Below, piece after piece: positions 16,371 to 26,515 of a stretch of DNA of 64,000 nucleotides (position 1 is its first letter; each line of letters starts with the position of its first letter). The stretch is taken from the NCBI RefSeq assembly GCF_025854275.1, contig NZ_CP107567.1:7688001-7752000 (forward strand). Reading direction: 5' to 3'. The notes under the pieces are model-generated. The model ran no database searches and had not been told where the DNA came from. It saw only the letters and a list, made by a program, of their open reading frames with translations. A program made the translations under genes and the position numbers. Source of the DNA: Streptomyces peucetius. Lineage in GTDB: Bacteria > Actinomycetota > Actinomycetes > Streptomycetales > Streptomycetaceae.

Positions 16371-17801
16371 GTGCTGATCACAGGGGAGAACGGGAAGAAT
16401 CCGGAACCGGGGACGGCGCTGCTCCTCGCGGCCGCCCCGGCCGGCAAGGGGCGGCTGATCGACGCGGCGTCGGTGCTGCCCGCGCTCGCCGCCGTACCGG
16501 CGGACATCCTCGCCGGTACGGCCGGAGCCGCGTCGGCCACCGTGATCGAGCTCGCCGACCCGCTCGATCCCCAGACGGTTCTCACCCGTATCCGTGCCGC
16601 CGCGGCGGCACCGGGACCGCTGCACCTCTATCTCGCCGGGCAGTTGCACGTGGACCGCAAGCAACGGCTGCTGCACATGGCCCTCGCGCGGACGGCCCCG
16701 GCGACGCTGCGCTACACCGGACTGCCCTGGCACTGGCTGGCCGGCGAGATCAAGGCCCGGCGGCCGGGCTCCACCACGGTCGTCCTCGATCTCGTCGCCG
16801 ACGCGGAAGCGTGGCGGCAGGTCACCGGTGGTCACATAGGCCTGGGCGACGGAACCCGGGTGTACGGGCGGATCGCCCCCGCGTCCGGCAGGCGCCGGGT
16901 CGCTGCTCCCGTCCATCTGAAGGCCGTGGCGGGGATCTGGCGCAGCGGGGCGCGTCCGGCCCTTCCTGAGCTGCACGGACAGGCCGCCGCGCAGGCCGCG
17001 GCCGAGAACGGTCCGGACGGCGCGCTGCTGTTCGGCGTCACGACGGCCGGCCCGGCCCACACACACGCCCCGCACGCGCAGCAGGCCCCGCACGCACAGG
17101 CCCACGCGCAGGCACCGCAGACACAGGCCCACATACCGGGCCACACGCCGGCGCCCCTGCCCGTGGCCGTTCCCGTGCCCGGGCAGGTGGCCGTTCCCGC
17201 CGCGGCTGACGACGCCGCCCCGCCGCGGGCCTCCGGGGCCGAACCCGCCGTTCCCGCCGAACCCGCCGCAGTCGCGCCGCGAGCGCCGGGGGCCGAACCG
17301 CCGCAGGCACCCGCGGCCGGATTCGCACCAGGGACCCAACCGCCCAGGAGCGATCCGCATCCGGCGATCCTCGCCGCCGCCCGGGCCGGACGCCACGCCG
17401 AGGCCGCCGCCGCGGCCGCGGCGCGGGAGAACGAGGCCCTGCGCCTCCACGGCCCCGGCTCGGTCCAGGTCCTGCACTGGCTGGAGGTACGGGCGGACCT
17501 GGCACGGCTCGCCCAGCACCCGGCCCGCAGTTGCGAGTTGTGGATGACCGCCGCGGACGTGCGGCTGGGACGGCAGCAGACCGCGGACGATCCGGACGTC
17601 GAGGCGGCCGTGGACCGCGCCCACCACCAGTGGGAGCAGATCAGGGACGCCGCCCGGGCCCGCCGGCTCGCCCCGGCCCTGGTCGCCTTGCGACGCCGTG
17701 TGCCCGGCCGGCAGCGCGGCGCGCTCAGACTGCTCCAGCGACGCCTGGAGCAGCTCCACGAGGAGCGGCCGGGAACGCTGCCCGCCGCGCCGACGCGCTG
17801 A
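16371..17801 (+). CDS. Uncharacterised three-part protein with His/Ala/Pro-rich linker
   Basis: A 476-residue protein of unknown function. Residues 1-180 form a compact alpha/beta-like region (LYLAGQLHVD; LRYTGLPWHWL) that faintly recalls caspase/CHAT-like folds, but no catalytic His-Cys pair is evident. Residues 220-330 are low-complexity and rich in Ala, His, Gln and Pro (HAPHAQQAPHAQAHAQAP). Residues 335-476 are helical and TPR-like (HPAILAAARAGRHAEAAAAA, then VLHWLEVRADLARL). The GTG at 16371 is the only reasonable start after the in-frame upstream codons. It is followed by a strong terminator and appears monocistronic. A regulatory or scaffold role is possible but unsupported. Confidence 0.6.
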   Translation: MLITGENGKNPEPGTALLLAAAPAGKGRLIDAASVLPALAAVPADILAGTAGAASATVIELADPLDPQTVLTRIRAAAAAPGPLHLYLAGQLHVDRKQRLLHMALARTAPATLRYTGLPWHWLAGEIKARRPGSTTVVLDLVADAEAWRQVTGGHIGLGDGTRVYGRIAPASGRRRVAAPVHLKAVAGIWRSGARPALPELHGQAAAQAAAENGPDGALLFGVTTAGPAHTHAPHAQQAPHAQAHAQAPQTQAHIPGHTPAPLPVAVPVPGQVAVPAAADDAAPPRASGAEPAVPAEPAAVAPRAPGAEPPQAPAAGFAPGTQPPRSDPHPAILAAARAGRHAEAAAAAAARENEALRLHGPGSVQVLHWLEVRADLARLAQHPARSCELWMTAADVRLGRQQTADDPDVEAAVDRAHHQWEQIRDAARARRLAPALVALRRRVPGRQRGALRLLQRRLEQLHEERPGTLPAAPTR

Positions 17802-17833
17802 CGGTGCGTCGGCGGTGCACAACCGCCGAGGGA

Positions 17834-17882
17834 GCCTGACCGGTTGCAGGAACCGAGGGCGCCTGACCGGTTCCAGGAACCG
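17834..17882. repeat. Two 22-bp direct repeats, period 27
   Basis: Copies at 17834-17855 and 17861-17882 differ at one base. Both contain GCCTGACCGGTT. The second copy forms part of the terminator stem, so the first can compete for pairing with the right arm. Confidence 0.6.
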
Positions 17883-17896
17883 TCAGGCGCCCTCGG
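17853..17896. terminator. Strong terminator hairpin
   Basis: Left arm 17853-17873 pairs with right arm 17877-17896 over 20 bp with one bulged C and a 3-base loop. It sits between the stop of the 476-residue gene and the stop of the convergent PRC-barrel gene. Confidence 0.8.
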
Positions 17897-17953
17897 CTTG
17901 CTTCGGCCGCCCCCGTCGCCCCGTTTCTGCCGGCGCTCGCGCCCCGTCCCGCG

Positions 17954-18967
17954 TCAGGCGGCGCCGCCCGGGCCGCCGCGTTCGTGCTTCTCGCGGGAGG
18001 CCTGCTCCGCGGCCTTGTCCGGCATGTCGGCCTCGATCCGCTCCTTGCGGACCCGGCCCTTGACCGTCTCCTCCTCGATGCGCTCTTCGGTGGTCAGCCG
18101 GACGCGCTCGACCGGCTCGACGCGGGTCTCCACCACCGGCCGGTCCTCGTACAGCGTGACCTCGTAGTCGGCCTCGGAGATCTCCGGCCCGGACAGCGCG
18201 GCACCCCTGTTCTTCTCGGTGATCGGCTCGCGCTCCACACGGACCTCGTCGTGGCGCAGCGGAATGGTCTGCTCCTGCTCCTCCGCCACGACGTACTTGT
18301 GCAGGCGTGCCCTGCCGACCTCGTGGCGTTCGGTGCCGACGTGCATGGTCTCCTCGGACCGTGTCATCGCCGTGTCGGTCTCGCCCTTGCGGTCCCGGCC
18401 CGCCATGTCACGGCGGTCGCCCGCCAGATCACGGCCGTAGGGTTCGCCGGCCGCCGCCGTACGCCCGCGGGCGGGGGTCTCGCCGGCCATGCCCTCGCCG
18501 GACGTCGCACGGCTCCTGCCCGCCATGCCTGCCGCGCCGGCAGCCCCTGCCGCACCTGCAACACCCGGGCCCGTCGTACCGGCCGCACCGGTCCTGTCCG
18601 ATTGGGCCCGGCCTTCGGAGGGCTCGTTGGCGCGCTTCCACGCGGCGTCCCAGTCGATGCTGTAGTGGCGGTACAGCCGCTGCTCCTCCTGCGCCGAAAG
18701 GTGACCACCGGCGTCGACGTCGACGTTCGGCGCGTCCTTGATCTTGTCCTTCGGGTAGGGCACCTCGAGGTGGTCCCCGACCATGTGCGCGTCGCGGATC
18801 GGTACGAACGACTCGTTGCTGCCGAACATGCCCGTCTGCACGCTCACCCAGTCCGGTTCCCCGGTGGCATCGTCGAGGAAGACATGCTTGGTGTTGCCGA
18901 CCTTGTTGCCGTCGGCGTCGTAGACCGGGTGGTCGAGCACATTGCGGATCTGTGCTTTGGTGATCAC
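17954..18967 (-). CDS. PRC-barrel and DUF2382 stress protein
   Basis: A 337-residue protein with two known domains. A PRC-barrel occupies residues 1-80 (VLDHPVYDADGNKVGNTKHV; PYPKDKIKDAPNVD). A DUF2382 (YsnF/AvaK-type) domain lies near residues 215-310 (LHKYVVAEEQEQTIPLRHDE; VTLYEDRPVVETRVEPVERV). Between them is a flexible Gly/Ala-rich linker with AAGAAGAAGMAG. Proteins of this make-up are soluble or surface-associated and often belong to osmotic or general stress regulons in Streptomyces; the molecular role is unknown. The GTG at 18967 follows a near-perfect AAGGAGGAA site. The gene is divergent from the VOC-TetR operon, with about 150 bp between them. Confidence 0.88.
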   Translation of the reverse strand: MITKAQIRNVLDHPVYDADGNKVGNTKHVFLDDATGEPDWVSVQTGMFGSNESFVPIRDAHMVGDHLEVPYPKDKIKDAPNVDVDAGGHLSAQEEQRLYRHYSIDWDAAWKRANEPSEGRAQSDRTGAAGTTGPGVAGAAGAAGAAGMAGRSRATSGEGMAGETPARGRTAAAGEPYGRDLAGDRRDMAGRDRKGETDTAMTRSEETMHVGTERHEVGRARLHKYVVAEEQEQTIPLRHDEVRVEREPITEKNRGAALSGPEISEADYEVTLYEDRPVVETRVEPVERVRLTTEERIEEETVKGRVRKERIEADMPDKAAEQASREKHERGGPGGAA

Positions 18968-19009
18968 TTTTCTTCCTCCTTCTACGGCGTCCCTCAGGCC
19001 GTGTAACCA

Positions 19010-19022
19010 CCCCAAAAAGGGG
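19010..19022. repeat. Small inverted repeat in a divergent promoter region
   Basis: CCCC-AAAAA-GGGG, a 4-bp-arm hairpin with an A5/T5 loop, lies between the divergent PRC-barrel and VOC genes. It may be chance, or part of the PRC-barrel promoter. Confidence 0.25.
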
Positions 19023-19054
19023 CTAAACGGCACGTGGATTCGTGGATGCCGCCC

Positions 19055-19084
19055 TTGTCAAGAGGCTCGAACGCCGATTACAAT
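19055..19084 (+). promoter_or_regulatory. Sigma-70-type promoter for the VOC-TetR operon
   Basis: TTGTCA (19055-19060), an 18-base spacer and TACAAT (19079-19084) closely match the vegetative consensus. They would start transcription about 30 bases before the VOC ATG. Confidence 0.55.
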
Positions 19085-19120
19085 CCGAACCGGAACATAA
19101 TTGAATGGAGGGGGAACATC

Positions 19121-19507
19121 ATGCGGGTGAAGGACTTCGACCACCTGGTGCTCAATGTCCAGGACGTCGAGCGCTCCCTGGAGTTCTACTGCGGACCGCT
19201 CGGCCTCGAGCCCGTCCGCGTGGAGGAGTGGCGGGCCGGCAAGGCGCCGTTCCCGTCGGTCCGGGTCAGCCCGGTCACCATCGTCGATCTCGTCGGCCGG
19301 CCCCGAGGCGAGTCGAACGTGGACCACATATGCCTCGTCGTCGACCCGCTGGACTGGCAAGAGGTCGTCGACTCCGGGGTGTTCACCGTCCTGGAGGGTC
19401 CGGTCGGGCGCTACGGCGCCCGCGGCGACGCGCAGTCGATCTATGTGCGGGACCCCGACGGAAACACCGTCGAGCTGCGCTGGTACCCGCAGGACGGCGA
19501 GCGGTGA
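19121..19507 (+). CDS. VOC (glyoxalase/dioxygenase-fold) protein
   Basis: A 128-residue vicinal-oxygen-chelate protein: FDHLVLNVQDVERSLEFY at residues 5-22, NVDHICLVV in the middle and IYVRDPDGNTVELRWY at the end. His7, His70 and Glu121 would be the usual metal ligands. Family members include glyoxalase I, fosfomycin and bleomycin resistance proteins and dioxygenases; the substrate is not evident. The ATG has GGAGGGGG seven bases upstream. Its stop overlaps the GTG of a TetR gene (GTGA), so the regulator is coupled and probably controls this gene. Confidence 0.85.
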   Translation: MRVKDFDHLVLNVQDVERSLEFYCGPLGLEPVRVEEWRAGKAPFPSVRVSPVTIVDLVGRPRGESNVDHICLVVDPLDWQEVVDSGVFTVLEGPVGRYGARGDAQSIYVRDPDGNTVELRWYPQDGER

Positions 19508-20139
19508 CCCCCGCCGCGGCCGGCCGCCCGCGCGACCCGGCGATCGATGCCGCGGTGGTGGCGGCGACCCTCGACGTGCTGCGCGAACACGGGTATGCCG
19601 GGTTCTCGCTCGAGGCGGTCGCGGCCAGGGCCGGCACGACGAAACCGTCCGTCCGGCGACGATGGCCCACCCGCCAGAGCCTGGTGATCGACGCCCTCGC
19701 CTCCGTCCTGGTCACCCCGCCCGTGCCGGACAACGGCTGCACCCGCTGCGACCTCACCCAGAGCGTCGGCCTGCTCGCGGAGGCGCTGCTCGACCGCCTC
19801 CCGGCGGGCGTCCTCGCCCCGCTGGTCGCGGACTGCGCCCACGACGCCGCCCTGCACCAGCGGTTGATCGACGTGCTGGTGCGGCCCAGCAGGCACGCCG
19901 CCGCGGTCGCCGTACGACGCGCCGTCGACCGCGGCGACCTGCGGGCCGGTGTCGACCCGGAGCTGCTGGTCGACCTGCTGGCCTCGGTGGTCTATCAGCG
20001 GGCCCTCTTCGGCGGGCCGGCGGCCGACCGGGCCGGCGCCCGCCCGCTGGTCGACCTGCTGTTGCAGGGCGTGGCGGTCGACTTCGGCCACCTGGTGCGG
20101 GTGAGCGAGCTGCCGGCCCATGCCAGGCACCGGCACTGA
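19504..20139 (+). CDS. TetR-family regulator coupled to the VOC gene
   Basis: A 211-residue TetR-type repressor. The helix-turn-helix is in residues 20-55 (GYAGFSLEAVAARAGTTKPS, then RRWPTRQSLV). The C-terminal domain (AEALLDRLPAGVLAPLVADC) matches the TetR_C type with a typical dimer-forming VDLLASVVYQRALF. The GTG overlaps the preceding stop by four bases. A coupled VOC enzyme suggests that the ligand is the VOC substrate or a related electrophile. No operator was identified with confidence. Confidence 0.88.
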   Translation: MTPAAAGRPRDPAIDAAVVAATLDVLREHGYAGFSLEAVAARAGTTKPSVRRRWPTRQSLVIDALASVLVTPPVPDNGCTRCDLTQSVGLLAEALLDRLPAGVLAPLVADCAHDAALHQRLIDVLVRPSRHAAAVAVRRAVDRGDLRAGVDPELLVDLLASVVYQRALFGGPAADRAGARPLVDLLLQGVAVDFGHLVRVSELPAHARHRH

Positions 20140-20255
20140 CCACCCGTCAGGCAGCCCTTCCTGGCCGCCGTCAGGCCGCTCGGCCGCCGCCGGACGTCCC
20201 TCCCGGGCCGCCGTCGGGCCGCCCGTCCGACGCCGTCGTCGGTCCGGCCGCCGGA

Positions 20256-21140
20256 TCAGCCGGAGGTACGGGGGACGAGCGGCCGGACCTCTTCGGCCAC
20301 GAAGCGTACGAAGTCCTCCGGGGCGGGTTCGTCGGCCGTCGGCTGGAGCACCACGGTGTCCGCGCCCGCGTCCACCACGCGCTGTACGGCCTTCGCCACC
20401 GAGCCCGCGTCGCCCGCCACGCCGAGTTCGCCGCCGAGGGCGTGGCCCGAGCGCTCCAGCTCGGCCCTGAGCCGGTCCTCGGCGCCGGGGCCCGTCGCCG
20501 TGTGGAGATAGACGACGGTCTCGTGGCGGCCCGTGCGTCCGGCCGCTGCCCGCCCCTCTTCGACGAGCCGGCACGCCTCCCGTACCTGGTCGGGGGCCAT
20601 CGAGGCGTCCAGGATCGTGCCGTCGGCCGCCTCGCCCGTCAACCGCAGCGAGCGCGGACCGGTGGCTCCCGCCAGCACCGGCGGCGCGGTGGCCGGCGGC
20701 CAGTCGAGGGCGACGTCGTCGAGCTTCACGTAGCGGCCGTCGACGGTGACCCGCTCACCGCTCAACAGGGCGCGCATCGCGGCGAGATACTCGCGCAGCA
20801 GCGTCAGCGGCGACTCGGCGCGCGCGCCGACCTGGCCCATCCAGTCCTGGACGCCGTGCCCGACGCCCAGTGCGATCCGCCCGGGGAAGAGCCGGTGCAG
20901 CGTGGCGGCCTCCATCGACGTCAGCGCGACGTTCCGCAACGGCACCGGGAGGAGGCCGACGCCCACCCGGAGCCGCTCCGACCAGGCGAGGGCGGCGGCG
21001 GCCGTGGCGATCCCGCTCTCCAGGAAGCAGTCCTCCCAGAGCCAGAGCTCTTCCAGCCCCGCGGCCTCCGCCGTGCGGACCACCTCCCGCAACCGCTCGG
21101 GAGGCAACTGCGGACGGAACACGGCGCCGAGAGTAGTCAT
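20256..21140 (-). CDS. LLM-class flavin-dependent oxidoreductase
   Basis: A 294-residue luciferase-like monooxygenase-fold enzyme, probably F420- or FMN-dependent. Motifs are GLEELWLWEDCF near residue 28, the barrel strand RLRVGVGLLPVPLRNVALT and the family signature FPGRIALGVGHGVQDWMGQ at about residues 85-103. In actinobacteria such proteins often reduce or oxidise small molecules with F420. The ATG at 21140 starts the first barrel strand. No strong ribosome site is seen and no neighbour gives a pathway. Confidence 0.85.
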   Translation of the reverse strand: MTTLGAVFRPQLPPERLREVVRTAEAAGLEELWLWEDCFLESGIATAAAALAWSERLRVGVGLLPVPLRNVALTSMEAATLHRLFPGRIALGVGHGVQDWMGQVGARAESPLTLLREYLAAMRALLSGERVTVDGRYVKLDDVALDWPPATAPPVLAGATGPRSLRLTGEAADGTILDASMAPDQVREACRLVEEGRAAAGRTGRHETVVYLHTATGPGAEDRLRAELERSGHALGGELGVAGDAGSVAKAVQRVVDAGADTVVLQPTADEPAPEDFVRFVAEEVRPLVPRTSG

Positions 21141-21255
21141 GCAGCACAACTACCCGTTCCGGTAAGGCTTCGACAACCGGTTATCGGCGACCGCGTGTTC
21201 CGCCGGCCGGGCGGACGTCTCGTTTTCGTCCTGCCGCAACGGGAAGCGGAACCTC

Positions 21256-21795
21256 ATGGACCACTCTCGGACTCCCGTACTGGAAGCGCTGGCCGCGTAC
21301 CACGCGGAGCGCCAGACCCCCTTCACACCGCCCGGTCACAAGCAGCACCGCGGCGCGGATCCCCGGGTCCGGGCGGTACTGGGCGACGAGGTCTTCCGGT
21401 CCGACGTCCTCGCGATCAGCGGCCTCGACGACCGGACCTCCTCGCACCGGATCCTGGAGCAGGCACAGGAGCTGATGGCGGACGCCGTAGGGGCGGAGCG
21501 CACGTTCTTCTCCACCTGCGGCAGCTCACTGTCCGTCAAGGCGGCCATGCTCGCCGTCGCCGGACCGCACGAGAAACTCGTCGTCGGCAGGGACGCGCAC
21601 AAGTCCGTCGTGTCCGGGCTCGTGCTCGCAGGCATCCGGCCCGTCTGGGTCGACCCGCAGTGGGACCCGGTCCGCCGCCTGGCGCACCCGCCCTCCGCGG
21701 ACGCCTTCCGCGCCGCGCTGGCCCGCCACCCCGACGCGCGGGGAGCCCTGGTGACCACGCCCACCCCCTACGGGACGTGCTCGGACCTGGCCCAT
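21256..21795 (+). pseudogene. Truncated Orn/Lys/Arg-type PLP decarboxylase
   Basis: About 180 residues match the N-terminal part of fold-I basic-amino-acid decarboxylases: TPFTPPGHKQHRGAD, SHRILEQAQELMADAVGAER and GALVTTPTPYGTCSDL. Homology stops at about 21795, before the PLP-lysine region, and the frame then runs about 20 meaningless residues to a stop at 21855. A full enzyme is 480 or more residues. The lost part includes the catalytic Lys, so this is inactive. The adjoining sequence belongs to a phosphatase C-terminus in another frame, so one deletion probably joined two genes. Confidence 0.8.
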
Positions 21796-21812
21796 CAGCG
21801 CCGCCGCGGTGA

Positions 21813-22259
21813 CGCACTGTCCTGGCCGGCGCCGACCGCCTGCTCGTCGACCTGAATCCGGGGCTCTTCGCCAGCTGTCTCTACGTCCAGATCGACCTCG
21901 CCGGCAGGCGTGCCTGCCTGGCCACGGCAGGCCACCTGCCGCCGCTGCTGCGCGGTCCCGACGGGAGCGCACGGCCGCTGGACGTGCCGCCCGGCCTGTT
22001 GCTCGGCATCGAACCGGCCTCCGACTACCGGTCGGTCGAGTACGCCCTGCCGTCCGGCGCGGTCCTCGCCCTGTTCACCGACGGACTGGTGGAACAGCCG
22101 GGCACCGACCTCGACGTTGCGATCGACGACCTCGTCCGCTCCCTGGCAGCCGGTCCCCGCGACCTCGAGACGCTGGCCGACCAGCTCATGAACCGTGCCC
22201 GCCCCTACGGCGACCGCACGGACGACACGGCCCTGTTCCTGCTGCGCCCCGCGCCGTGA
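21813..22259 (+). pseudogene. C-terminal fragment of a SpoIIE-type PP2C phosphatase
   Basis: About 148 residues match the end of PPM/SpoIIE phosphatases that act on anti-sigma antagonists: LVDLNPGLFASCLYV, ATAGHLPPLLRGPDG, VLALFTDGLVEQPG and the metal-binding RTDDTALFLL. There is no N-terminal half and an in-frame stop sits at 21810-21812. A short product could start at an internal ATG (21984), but it would lack half of the catalytic domain. Sensor domains (PAS/GAF) usual in Streptomyces relatives are absent. It abuts the truncated decarboxylase, which implies deletion of several hundred codons between them. Confidence 0.78.
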
Positions 22260-22332
22260 CACCTCCCGGCTCCAGGGGGCCGGGCGTCGAGGGAAGGCGC
22301 GGGCGCAGCCGGCCAGGGTCTAGAGTCCGAGC

Positions 22333-22410
22333 GCACACCCGTGCACCGACGTGCCGCGTGCACCGGGGCGCACCCGTGTGCCGACGCACACCCGCACACC
22401 GGCGCACATG
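22333..22410. repeat. Degenerate GCACACCCGTGCACCG-type repeats
   Basis: Three or four imperfect copies of a 16-20 bp unit (GCACACCCGTGCACCG, GCGCACCCGTGTGCCG, GCACACCCGCACACCG) lie in the gap before the SDR gene. They are purine/pyrimidine alternating and low-complexity; no function is evident. Confidence 0.4.
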
Positions 22411-22456
22411 GCCGCCGTTCCCGGCCCCGCGCCTTCGTCCGACCCCGGAGCCCGCC

Positions 22457-23185
22457 TTGCGCCAGCCACTCACCATCGTCACCGGCGGCAGCCGCGGTAT
22501 CGGCGCCGCGGTCTGCGCCCGTCTCGCAGCGGAAGGCCACGACGTGGTGGTCGGCTACCGCTCCGACGCCGACGCCGCGCACGACGTCGCCAAGGCCGTC
22601 CGCGCGGCGGGCCGCAGGTCCCTGACGGTCCGGGTCGACACGGCGGACGAGGCGTCGGTCGACCGCCTCTTCGACAGCGCGGTGGAACTCGGCACCGTCA
22701 CCGGGCTGGTGAACAACGCCGGCATCAGCGGCCCCAACGGCCGCCTCGCCGACGCCGACGCCGACGGCATGCGCCGCGCCCTCGACGTCAACGTATGGGG
22801 ATATCTGCTCTGCGCCCGCCGCGCGGTCCGCGACATGACCCGCTCCGGCGGCGGCGCGATCGTCAACATCTCCTCCGCGGCGGCCACGCTCGGCAGTCCC
22901 GGCCAGTACGTCCACTACGCGGCCACCAAGGCCGCCGTCGACGCCATGACCACGGGGCTCTCCAAGGAGGTCGCCGCCGACGGCATCCGCGTCAACTGCG
23001 TGGCGCCGGGCACCGTCTGGACCGGCTTCCACGAGGACCCCCAGCGGCCGGCGAAGGTCGCGGCGGCCGTGCCCATGGGCCGGGCCGGACAGCCGCAGGA
23101 GATCGCCGGGGCTGTCGCATGGCTGCTCTCCGACGACGCCTCGTACACGACGGGTGCCGTCCTGCGCGTGGCGGGCGGCCTGTAG
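22457..23185 (+). CDS. SDR-family oxidoreductase
   Basis: A 242-residue classical short-chain dehydrogenase/reductase. It has the cofactor motif TGGSRGIG (residues 9-16), NNAG near 88, catalytic Ser in VNISSAAA, and Tyr/Lys in HYAATKAA. IRVNCVAPGTVWTGFHEDPQ follows and the end is GAVLRVAGGL. The start is a TTG at 22457 with GGAG six bases upstream, which puts the Gly-rich loop at the correct distance; no in-frame ATG fits. It most resembles glucose dehydrogenase/FabG-like enzymes, but the substrate is unknown. Confidence 0.9.
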   Translation: MRQPLTIVTGGSRGIGAAVCARLAAEGHDVVVGYRSDADAAHDVAKAVRAAGRRSLTVRVDTADEASVDRLFDSAVELGTVTGLVNNAGISGPNGRLADADADGMRRALDVNVWGYLLCARRAVRDMTRSGGGAIVNISSAAATLGSPGQYVHYAATKAAVDAMTTGLSKEVAADGIRVNCVAPGTVWTGFHEDPQRPAKVAAAVPMGRAGQPQEIAGAVAWLLSDDASYTTGAVLRVAGGL

Positions 23186-23226
23186 CCGTACCGCCCGGCA
23201 GCACACACCACGATCCGAAGCACCCC

Positions 23227-23251
23227 GCTTGATCCACCGGGATGGGGGTAC
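23227..23251 (+). promoter_or_regulatory. Sigma-B-like promoter for katE
   Basis: GCTT (23227-23230), 15 bases, GGGTAC (23246-23251) fits the Streptomyces sigma-B pattern GNNT-N14-16-GGGTAY. It lies about 98 bases before the catalase ATG. Stress-induced catalases are known sigma-B targets in Streptomyces. Confidence 0.45.
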
Positions 23252-23348
23252 TCAGGCTGCCCCGTGCCGCTCGCGGCAGAAGAATCGGCCGGGTATGTCC
23301 GAGACGGCGGTCACCCCGGCGTCCGGCACCCGACTTCGTGGAGGACGC

Positions 23349-25571
<2,223 letters not shown>

Positions 25572-25601
25572 CTGGCCCCGGGAGGCGAGCGCCCGCCGCG
25601 C

Positions 25602-26342
25602 TCACGGGCGGGTCACGTCACGGAGCACGCCGATCTTGTCGATGCGATGCTCCGGGTTGCCCTTGTCGTCCCGCCAGAAATTGCCTGCCGCGTCGTCCTC
25701 GGGCGTCGCGCAGGTGGAGATGGTGATCATCGCCTTGGTGGGCCGCTCCCCGGGGCGGCCGGGCACCTCGGCCCGCTGTTCGGCCAGCGAGCGTTCCGAG
25801 CGGAACGACGTCTGCCGGGTCTCGGTGATCACGTACTCGTAGACCGAACCGCCCGCGCCGACGAAAACCGACTCGCCCTTGTCGAGCGACGGCAGGTCGC
25901 GCAGGGGGCCACCCGCGGACAGCCGGTGCGCGGTGACCAGGTAGTTGCCGATCTCGCCCGGGCCGACACCGCCGTGCTCACCGTACGGACTGGCGGCGAC
26001 GCCGCGGTTCTGGATGCGGGTGCCGGGCCAGTCGTCGGTCGTGCCCTCGTACGGGACGACACGCAGGTCCTCCAGACCGATGGCCGGTATGGACAGCACG
26101 GCGGGCGCGGTCCGTGGCTCGGGCTCCGGGGTGGCACTGACCGGGGTGGCACTCACCGGGGGAGCGGCGGCAGCGGAGCCGGCTTCGGCGGGGGCGGTCT
26201 GCACCGGGACGGACGACGGCGCGGCGACAGGCGACGCGGCGGACGGACCGGCCGCCCCGTCTGCGGCAGCGCCGGCGCAGCCGACGACGAACGCGGCCAC
26301 CACGCCGGCGACGGCGGCGGGAGCGATACGGGAAAGTCTCAT
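25602..26342 (-). CDS. Sortase (class E/F-like), possible lipoprotein
   Basis: A 246-residue sortase-fold protein. The N-terminus has a signal/anchor ending in VVGC (residues 19-22), which fits a lipobox. An Ala/Pro/Ser-rich spacer runs to about residue 80. The catalytic domain holds the His in YLVTAHRLS, the Cys in ISTCATPED and an Arg in NPEHRIDKIG. Sortases join surface proteins to the wall or to each other. No LPXTG-type substrate gene is adjacent, so the target is unknown. Streptomyces usually carry several such housekeeping or accessory sortases. It is divergent from an AraC-type gene. Confidence 0.82.
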   Translation of the reverse strand: MRLSRIAPAAVAGVVAAFVVGCAGAAADGAAGPSAASPVAAPSSVPVQTAPAEAGSAAAAPPVSATPVSATPEPEPRTAPAVLSIPAIGLEDLRVVPYEGTTDDWPGTRIQNRGVAASPYGEHGGVGPGEIGNYLVTAHRLSAGGPLRDLPSLDKGESVFVGAGGSVYEYVITETRQTSFRSERSLAEQRAEVPGRPGERPTKAMITISTCATPEDDAAGNFWRDDKGNPEHRIDKIGVLRDVTRP

Positions 26343-26515
26343 GGGCAGCCGGACTCCGTAGCCGGGGTGGATCGGGCCGGAGCGGACGAGCCACGACCCC
26401 TTTCAAGGCGAAAACACCCGAATCCGATCAGATGTTCCACTGTCGGGTCAATGTCTGGCTGTGCCGGTCCGTTGATGCTCCTATTGCTGTCAGTGCCGCG
26501 TGCCAGCATGGTTGC

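Noticed and set aside
22333..22410. Repeats before the SDR gene as a CRISPR array
   Set aside because: Units are imperfect, adjacent and without spacers; no cas genes are in the window.
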